Below the pieces are notes generated by a model. The model did no database searches and was not told where the DNA came from. It saw only the letters and a program-made list of their open reading frames with translations. A DNA stretch of 21,361 nt from Patescibacteria group bacterium (lineage in GTDB: Bacteria; Patescibacteriota; JAHJAL01), in contig JAHJAL010000032.1 of NCBI GenBank assembly GCA_018814055.1, positions 1-21,361 of the forward strand. Direction: 5' to 3'. Positions 15,566 to 21,361 of this stretch are shown one piece after another. Position 1 is the first letter of the stretch. Every line of letters begins with the position of its first letter. The translations under genes were made by a program, and so were the position numbers.

Positions 15566-16987
15566 ATGAGCAGTATACGTACCAAATTTACTTTCCTATA
15601 TACCCTAATTATGACCTTTATCGTCATAATTTTTGCTGTCTCCAGCTATTTACTACTTTATTACAACATATTAAATAATCTCGAAAAAACACTCAACCGA
15701 ACCAGCCAGGAAATCATAGAGCAGTACCTGCGATATGATGAGGAAACCGGATTACAAGTTGTCTCTAATCAATCCGACACCACTTTGTCAGATGATTTAT
15801 TCATCAAAAACCTATCACTTCGCATCGTTGACAAAGACAAAAATATTATTACCCAATTGGGCTCTTTCAAAAAACAAATCAAACCCAGCCAAAGCAAAAT
15901 CAACAACACGCTTTTTACCGGTAATTCATCATTATCCATCGACGACGATATCGACAGCAACCAAAACATCTATTTGGCGGCGCCTATTATTATCCAAGAC
16001 AATATCGTCGGTGTAATCGAATTAAGTCAACCCACCGGAAATTCATTCACCGCCCTGCAGCAGCTGGGGTTGATCTTAATTGCGGGCATCTTTGCCAGTA
16101 TTGCTATCAGTGTTGCCGCCGGTTATTATTTAAGCCGCAGTCTGCTGGGCTACATCAATCAACTGATAGACAACGTGGAAGCCATTACCAGATCACAAGA
16201 TCTGGAAAAACGCCTGCCCGTACCAAATAAGTACAAAGATGAACTCACCAGATTAGCCGGCACTTTCAACAACATGTTGGTAAATTTACAAAGCGAATTC
16301 ATCCGCGAAAAAAATTTTACTGCCAATGTTTCACACGATCTGCGCACGCCCATCACCATAATTCAAGGTAACGTCGACCTGGCGCTTCGCAAAAAAACTC
16401 TCACTCCCGGCCAAACCACCAAAACACTCCACAAAATCAAACACGAAACCAAGAGAATGGGCGCTATTATTGATGATTTACTTGAATTATCATCTATTGA
16501 AAAAAATCAGAATACCCAATTCCAAAAATTAAATCTGGTCAAAGTATTAAATCAGATCGTCAATAATTTTCAGGATAAAATTCTAGCAAAAAATATCATT
16601 CTGGTTTACAAAAAACCCAAAAATAATAACAAATATCAAATCAATGGACGCCTGGAACAAATTGAAAGATTACTCAGTAACATCATTGACAACTCTATCA
16701 AATACAACAAGCAAAATGGCAAAATTATTATTAAATTATCTCAAAAACTCGGCAAAATCTACGTCAGTATCCAGGACACTGGCCCGGGAATTTCTACCAA
16801 ACATTTACCTTATATTTTTGATCGTCATTATCAAGTAACCAAAAGCGAAACTGGCATTATTCAGGGTTTCGGCTTGGGCCTGTCTATCGCCAAAGAAATT
16901 GTCAAAATCCACTCTGGTAAAATCTATGCGACAAGTAAGGTCAATCAAGGCACGACCATAAAAATTGTTTTTCCACAATTCACTTAA
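15566..16987 (+). CDS. Membrane sensor histidine kinase (HAMP-HisKA-HATPase)
   Basis: Sensor kinase of 473 aa. TM1 is at about residues 9-32, followed by an extracytoplasmic sensor region (~33-162, no recognised fold). TM2 is at ~165-190, and HAMP at ~190-245. HisKA carries the phospho-acceptor His257 (FTANVSHDLRTPI). HATPase_c has the N box NIIDNSIKYN (372-381), G1 DTGPGIS (404-410) and G2 GFGLGLSIAKEIV (434-446). All catalytic motifs look intact. It is the last gene of the rpsU-ybeY-dgkA-regulator-kinase run. No hairpin with a T-run follows it before the next gene. Confidence 0.95.
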   Translation: MSSIRTKFTFLYTLIMTFIVIIFAVSSYLLLYYNILNNLEKTLNRTSQEIIEQYLRYDEETGLQVVSNQSDTTLSDDLFIKNLSLRIVDKDKNIITQLGSFKKQIKPSQSKINNTLFTGNSSLSIDDDIDSNQNIYLAAPIIIQDNIVGVIELSQPTGNSFTALQQLGLILIAGIFASIAISVAAGYYLSRSLLGYINQLIDNVEAITRSQDLEKRLPVPNKYKDELTRLAGTFNNMLVNLQSEFIREKNFTANVSHDLRTPITIIQGNVDLALRKKTLTPGQTTKTLHKIKHETKRMGAIIDDLLELSSIEKNQNTQFQKLNLVKVLNQIVNNFQDKILAKNIILVYKKPKNNNKYQINGRLEQIERLLSNIIDNSIKYNKQNGKIIIKLSQKLGKIYVSIQDTGPGISTKHLPYIFDRHYQVTKSETGIIQGFGLGLSIAKEIVKIHSGKIYATSKVNQGTTIKIVFPQFT

Positions 16988-17114
16988 TATATCCTTAATC
17001 TTCTATGAAAATCCTCTTTTTATGAAGCGTATTTATATTTACAAATCTTATCCAAATTTAATCTTCCGCGATATATATTGTTAGTACAGGGTACGCAAAC
17101 CAATTATTTCCACT

Positions 17115-18233
17115 ATGAAAAAAACCAGATATCTCACCATTATTATATTGTCTGTCACGCTGTTGTTGATACTAACATCCAATCCGAGTTTTGCCTCCGG
17201 CTTGGATTTTTCCCGTGGCGTCATGCCCGACAGCCCCTTGTATCCCATCGACCTCAACCTGGAAAAATTAACTCTCATTTCTGCCGGCCAAGACACCATC
17301 AAACAAGCCAAACTGCACTTCCAATACAGCACAGAAAGATTAAACGAATTAGATTACCTAACTTCCGACCAGGACATAGAAATCAGTAACATTATTGACG
17401 TCAGCGACGAATACCAAAAAAGCATAAATAAATTCGCTAAACTCCTAAGTACTTCTGATAATTCATCCGAAATAGAAGGATTACCTCCCCAAATTGATCA
17501 ACTCCAAGCGATTCAGACCAAAGTAGTCGACAAAATAAACAATCAACAATCTTCTCCCGAATTAAAGATAGTGGTTAAATCTGCCATCAAAGAATCACAA
17601 GCCGAAATTATTCAAGCAGTTGAATCTGCCAAAAAACCTATCAAAAATTCTGGCCCCAACAGTGAAAACAGTGTTATTGAAACGAAACTGGACAAAACTA
17701 TCAAGAATCTAAGCATCACCAAAGAACAACTGTCAAAAGAGATCAAACAGGACGAGATAACTCTCAAGTCAGAAACCAAAGTAACATCCCCAGTTACTAC
17801 TGAAATTACCAACATCAAAACTAATTCTGAAATTTCCAACAAGAACAATCCGGAAAATATCAGCTCTGAAACTGATTCCCCCGAAGTATCTTTGCCGGTC
17901 AATCCAGAAATTAGTAATCAGTCGGCTCAATGGTATTATTCACCTTCCTGTGATTATGTTTCTATTGTTCCCGGTAAAGATCCGGTCTGTGGAGAAGACA
18001 TGATTGCTGTTTCTACCCTGGCTCCCGACCATTCATTTTTTTCCAAATACATTTACAAAGATGATAAATACATTCAAAACATAGACGACCTTATCCAAAA
18101 AGAAGAAGACAAAGTAGTCATAGTAGAAGAAAATACTGAAGTATTCGTAGAAATTGTTGAAACTCCGGAACCCGAAAATTCAGTTGGTAATCCAGTTGCG
18201 GAAAGCACGGAAAATAGTACAACGGATCTCTAA
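17115..18233 (+). CDS. Secreted DUF5667-like protein with a metal-binding-like C-terminal patch
   Basis: 372 aa with a signal peptide (KKTR, then a hydrophobic run at 6-21, likely cleaved after SFA-27). FSRGVMPDSPLYPIDLNLEKL (from residue 32) followed by the helical AKLHFQYSTERLNELDYL (65-82) matches the DUF5667 pattern common in CPR bacteria; its function is unknown. Then comes a helical and Ser/Thr/Lys-rich linker (~120-265). Residues 274-298 (YYSPSCDYVSIVPGKDPVCG, then EDMIA) resemble the heavy-metal-binding domain pattern YTCPMHP...PGKCPxCGMDLV. The C-terminus (~327-372) is strongly acidic. It follows the two-component system by 127 nt and could be its target or sensor partner (inference). 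Confidence 0.8.
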   Translation: MKKTRYLTIIILSVTLLLILTSNPSFASGLDFSRGVMPDSPLYPIDLNLEKLTLISAGQDTIKQAKLHFQYSTERLNELDYLTSDQDIEISNIIDVSDEYQKSINKFAKLLSTSDNSSEIEGLPPQIDQLQAIQTKVVDKINNQQSSPELKIVVKSAIKESQAEIIQAVESAKKPIKNSGPNSENSVIETKLDKTIKNLSITKEQLSKEIKQDEITLKSETKVTSPVTTEITNIKTNSEISNKNNPENISSETDSPEVSLPVNPEISNQSAQWYYSPSCDYVSIVPGKDPVCGEDMIAVSTLAPDHSFFSKYIYKDDKYIQNIDDLIQKEEDKVVIVEENTEVFVEIVETPEPENSVGNPVAESTENSTTDL

Positions 18234-18300
18234 TTTTCACTATTATAAATACTGCCAGTTTTTACATATTTTTTTCAGATTGCTTTGCACCTTAACAAAA

Positions 18301-18345
18301 TATTAATCATCATTCATCATTCATTATTAATTATTAATTATATTT
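18301..18345. repeat. AT-rich low-complexity repeat tract
   Basis: A run of ATTCATC/ATTAATT units. It contains TCATTATTAATTATT (18321-18335), identical to 2473-2487 in the inverted repeat before the first glycosyltransferase. The rest of the gap from 18234 is AT-rich; I see no gene and no convincing terminator for the DUF5667-like gene there. Confidence 0.45.
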
Positions 18346-18480
18346 ATGTATATCATGGCAAACTATAGGGTTTACTTATTCAATACTTATTATGCGGTCG
18401 ATAGATGTTAATCCCATCTTTAATAAGTCAAGTAAATACCGGTTTCCTTATTGATATTGTTTACCGTATTTTATTTTTAA
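18346..18480 (+). promoter_or_regulatory. Candidate structured leader of the surface-protein gene
   Basis: Long 5' region with nested pairing: TTTACTT (18371-18377) with AAGTAAA (18430-18436), ACTTATTA (18385-18392) with TAATAAGT (18421-18428), and AGATG (18403-18407) with CATCT (18415-18419). A competing hairpin pairs AAATA-c-CGGT (18434-18443) with ACCGTATTT (18463-18471), followed by the T-rich tail TATTTTT. It shares bases with the first stem, so the two are mutually exclusive. A 21-codon mini-ORF (18346-18411, start MYIMANYRVY, five Tyr) ends inside the third hairpin. I do not recognise a known riboswitch class. AT-rich DNA makes chance pairing a real concern. Confidence 0.4.
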
Positions 18481-18492
18481 ATTTATTTTACT

Positions 18493-20766
18493 ATGTATAA
18501 AGCAAAGTCTAACTTAGGCAAAGTTGTTAGCATTGTTGGCATGTTTGCCATCATTGTGGCCACTTTTGCCTTCGCCTTTACCACAGCTCCTGTAGCTGCT
18601 GCCGAATACGACTACCAATGGGCAAGTCAATCAGACTGGCCTACACTTCCTCAAGGCGGTAGCTCTACCTTGACTTTGACACTAAAAAATACCGGTACTG
18701 CAGCCTGGACCAATTCAGGATCAAATCCTGTCCGTCTGGCTACAGTCAATCCTCAAGATCGAAACTCTGGATTCTACAAAGCTGGCGAATGGGAAGCAAC
18801 CAATCGTGCGGCCAACCTCAATGAATCTAGTGTTGCTCCTGGAGAATTTGGATCCTTTACATTTACTGTAATGGGCAACCCAGCTCCCGGGCACTATCCG
18901 GAATATTTTGCTCCAGTAGTGGAGAATATGGCCTGGATGGACAATCTTGCTGCATATCCACAAGGTAGATATGGTATCTACTGGGATATCACTGTTACCC
19001 AGGGTGCTGGTGCCAGCGGCTATTCAGCCGAATTAGTGTCAAAATCTGATGACCCAAGTATCGCTCCCGGCGACAATGCCACCATGACTGTTACCGTCAA
19101 AAACATCGGTACAGCCACTTGGTCAAACACTGGCGCCAATCCAGTCCATCTTGGAACCTGGGATTCACAAGATCGCAGTTCAAGTTTCTATGATGTCAAC
19201 TGGTTAACCACCAATCGCGCGGCCGCCCTAGATGAAGCCAGTGTTGCCCCCGGAGCTCAAGGAACATTTGAGTTCATACTCAAAGTACCTTCCAGCAAGT
19301 CAGAGGGAACATACACTGAAAATTTCAACCTGGTAGCTGAGAACCTAGCCTGGTTCAACCTACCGATTTCCTTTACTATTACCGTTGCGGGTACACCTAC
19401 CGGTGACGTAACTGTATCATTGGCTTCTGACACACCTACCGGCATGACCCTTCCAAAGGGCGCCACTGGTGTACCTATGGCCAAATTCAAATTCGTTGGA
19501 ACCGGCACAATCAACAGCCTCACTGTCCATCGCTATGGTGTTGGTGCAGTTGGTGCTTTCGACAACGTCTATCTCTATGAAGGCGATAATCGCCTAACCA
19601 ACGGCCGAAGTATCTCATCTGCCACACACAATGCCGAATTCAACAATCTCGGCTTTGATGTATCTGGAACTGACTACCTAACCGTAGTTGCTGATTTTGA
19701 CGCAGCTGCTCAAGGCCAACATGGTTTTGAGATCCAATCAGCTGACAAAGTCAATCTATCATCAGTCAGTGGATCATTCCCTGTCAAAGGTGAATTATTC
19801 GCTGTTGGTGATGAAGTAGCTAGTCAGGTCACAATCAATGACAAACCAAATCCAGCCAATCCTTCTGTTGGTGAATTTGCCGAATTGGCCAAATTCGAAA
19901 TCGTCAATGGAGTCAACAGTACTGACTTCCGACGCATCACTCTCACTCAAGCTGGTACCATCAACAATGATGATCTATCTGACCTTGAGTTGTGGAGTGA
20001 CAATGACAACAAACTATTGGCCGAAGCTCCATCACTAGATGGTGACCAACTCAACTTCCAGATTGCCAACTCTCCCGGCTATGGCATGCCTGATGGTTCT
20101 ACTCGCAAATTTACCGTCAAAGGTATGACATCCGGTAAGAGCAATCGAACCGTCCGATTCTATACTGAATACTCATCTGACATCCTGGTCATTGATACTC
20201 AGTATGATGTTGGCGCTCAAATCACCAATGCATATGATGGTACAGGTACCGACTTCTCAGAAGTTACCCTCGAGGGTGGTGATGTAACTATCGCCTACGG
20301 CGGTCCCGCTGCCGGCGATATCTCCAAGAATGGAGAAGATCAAGTAATGCTTAATTTTGCCATCACTTCTGCTTCAAGAGACCTAGAAGTCAAGAAAGTA
20401 AGTCTGACTCTAGCTGGTGAAGACGCTGGTGGTGCTGATACCGACCTTCTCAAAAATGGTACTACTTACTATTTCGACGATATCAAAATCCGACAAACCG
20501 ATAGTGCCTACACCGCCGCCAGCACTCAAGCCGTGGGCAGTGTTTTGATGGGTCCAAAATCTCTCGCCAGTGCTACTTGTACAGGTGCTGAGACCAGCTG
20601 TGACCTGTCATTTACTGACACATTCGATATTATGGGTGGCGAAACCATGTATCTGCAAGCTACCTGGGATCCTTCCAATGATATCTTCCATGATGGCACA
20701 CATTCCTACCGAGCCACGATTGGCCCATGGGATGACAACAACTTCCGATACACCGACCCAACCTAA
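18493..20766 (+). CDS. Secreted surface protein with two NBR1-type Ig-like domains (frame interrupted by TAA)
   Basis: 757 aa up to the TAA. The signal peptide has a hydrophobic core at ~11-30 and likely cleavage after AAA-37. Two tandem NBR1/FW-type Ig domains follow: ~39-169 and ~177-298. Both show the pattern SLxLxNTGTAxW...NPVxLxT..P/SQDR.S.FY...W...NRAA.L.E.SVAPG...F.F, and ENLAW near the end. From ~307 onward there are roughly 130-residue beta-rich repeats (about 307-420, 440-570 and 596-740) with motifs such as INSLTVHRYG, FDNVYLYEGDNRL and EVKKVSLTLAGEDAGG. Two Cys (696, 703) may form a disulfide. It is probably a cell-surface or S-layer-like protein (inference). No SD is present. The reading frame continues past the TAA with a further repeat of the same kind, so this is most likely the N-terminal part of a larger gene. 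Confidence 0.85.
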   Translation: MYKAKSNLGKVVSIVGMFAIIVATFAFAFTTAPVAAAEYDYQWASQSDWPTLPQGGSSTLTLTLKNTGTAAWTNSGSNPVRLATVNPQDRNSGFYKAGEWEATNRAANLNESSVAPGEFGSFTFTVMGNPAPGHYPEYFAPVVENMAWMDNLAAYPQGRYGIYWDITVTQGAGASGYSAELVSKSDDPSIAPGDNATMTVTVKNIGTATWSNTGANPVHLGTWDSQDRSSSFYDVNWLTTNRAAALDEASVAPGAQGTFEFILKVPSSKSEGTYTENFNLVAENLAWFNLPISFTITVAGTPTGDVTVSLASDTPTGMTLPKGATGVPMAKFKFVGTGTINSLTVHRYGVGAVGAFDNVYLYEGDNRLTNGRSISSATHNAEFNNLGFDVSGTDYLTVVADFDAAAQGQHGFEIQSADKVNLSSVSGSFPVKGELFAVGDEVASQVTINDKPNPANPSVGEFAELAKFEIVNGVNSTDFRRITLTQAGTINNDDLSDLELWSDNDNKLLAEAPSLDGDQLNFQIANSPGYGMPDGSTRKFTVKGMTSGKSNRTVRFYTEYSSDILVIDTQYDVGAQITNAYDGTGTDFSEVTLEGGDVTIAYGGPAAGDISKNGEDQVMLNFAITSASRDLEVKKVSLTLAGEDAGGADTDLLKNGTTYYFDDIKIRQTDSAYTAASTQAVGSVLMGPKSLASATCTGAETSCDLSFTDTFDIMGGETMYLQATWDPSNDIFHDGTHSYRATIGPWDDNNFRYTDPT

Positions 20767-21361
20767 TGGGTACCGGATGCTGACATCGTGCCCGCAGGCA
20801 CACACGATGGTAACCTGCGAACCGTCACCGAGAGCACTCTCGAAGTTTCTCTTGACGGTAGTGTTACCACCGACACTGTTGTCAAAAACCAAAAAGACGT
20901 CCAATCAGTCGCTTTGAAATTCTCAACCGGCAACGATCCCATTACCGTAGACCAGGTCAAACTGACCGGCTACATTGATGGAGACGCTGGTGGTATGACT
21001 GGTGACTGGGACGGCCAGGATGCTGATGCATCCAACACCCGCCTCAAAGACGTCGTCCAAAATGTTCGTCTAGTAAATGACGGATCTGTTCTAGCCGTTG
21101 GAACCGTTCAAGCATCAGGCGCCAAAAACGTAGCTACTGATGGAACTGTTACCTTTAGCGGCATGAACTGGGATCTGCTTTCCAATTCCAGTGAAGTCAC
21201 TGAAGTTTGGTATGATGTCAGTTCTTCCGCCTACACCGGCGGAACCGGGGAACACGTCGCTTTTGATATAGACAACGTCAGTACTGACGTTGATGCTACC
21301 AACGATGAGGGCGACTCCGTCACCCCAACACCCGCTGGTTCTGTCAACGGCGAACCGGGCG
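20767..21361 (+). pseudogene. In-frame continuation of the surface-protein gene beyond TAA (3' part, runs off window)
   Basis: Directly after TAA 20764-20766 the same frame stays open for 198 codons to the window edge. It begins WVPDADIVPAGTHDGNLRTV and includes a further repeat: VDQVKLTGYIDGDAGG...NVRLVNDGSVLAVGTVQ...EVTEVWYDVSSSAYTGGTGEHVAFDID. This parallels VKKVSLTLAGEDAGG...SYRATI upstream of the stop. The ATG overlapping the stop (20766) hits TGA after five codons. No signal peptide or plausible independent start follows, so it is not a separate gene in normal form. Possible readings are a nonsense mutation (for example CAA to TAA), an assembly or sequencing error, or stop-codon read-through. 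Confidence 0.75.

Noticed and set aside
20764-20766. Genetic-code change (stop recoded)
   Set aside because: murA, nusA and others end normally at TAA, and mreB, rel and others end at TGA, so neither codon appears generally recoded; a local event is more likely.

Overview
The window reads like the chromosome of a Candidate Phyla Radiation bacterium (Patescibacteria, probably Parcubacteria-like). This is an inference from four things: moderately AT-rich DNA; a DUF5667-type envelope protein; a large secreted protein with tandem NBR1-type Ig-like domains; and start codons that almost all lack a Shine-Dalgarno (SD) sequence. All recognisable genes lie on the + strand. TAA, TAG and TGA all terminate genes and no internal TGA is needed, so the standard bacterial code fits.

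Layout. (1) 128-5667, envelope building: murA (first committed step of peptidoglycan synthesis), an MreB-family actin homologue, two GT4 glycosyltransferases and a WecG/TagA/CpsF glycosyltransferase. The last three genes are joined by 4-bp ATGA overlaps. (2) 5764-11801, nusA-clpC-rel: transcription elongation/termination factor, Clp unfoldase and (p)ppGpp synthetase/hydrolase, tightly spaced. A terminator-like hairpin sits in the nusA leader. (3) 11895-13175, hisS, preceded by an exact 8-bp tandem repeat that abuts its ATG. (4) 13253-13771, a perfect 36-bp palindrome followed by an RDD membrane protein gene. (5) 13774-16987, a strong promoter followed by rpsU-ybeY-dgkA-response regulator-histidine kinase. 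(6) 17115-18233, a secreted DUF5667-like protein with a C-terminal patch resembling a heavy-metal-binding domain. (7) 18346-21361, a structured AT-rich leader and a large repeat-built secreted surface protein. Its frame is interrupted by one TAA (20764-20766) and then stays open to the window edge.

Most unusual observations: rpsU (bS21) is the only gene here with a strong SD, and it uses a TTG start. This resembles the bS21 autogenous control known from Bacteroidota, which also largely ignore SD sequences. Also notable are the terminator-like hairpin in the nusA leader, the single in-frame stop in the surface protein gene, a Tyr-rich mini-ORF inside mutually exclusive stem-loops upstream of that gene, and an MreB homologue lacking the Glu-Glu pair that contains the catalytic residue. 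Every gene-free stretch is shorter than 300 bases. No tRNA, rRNA, CRISPR array or insertion sequence was recognised.
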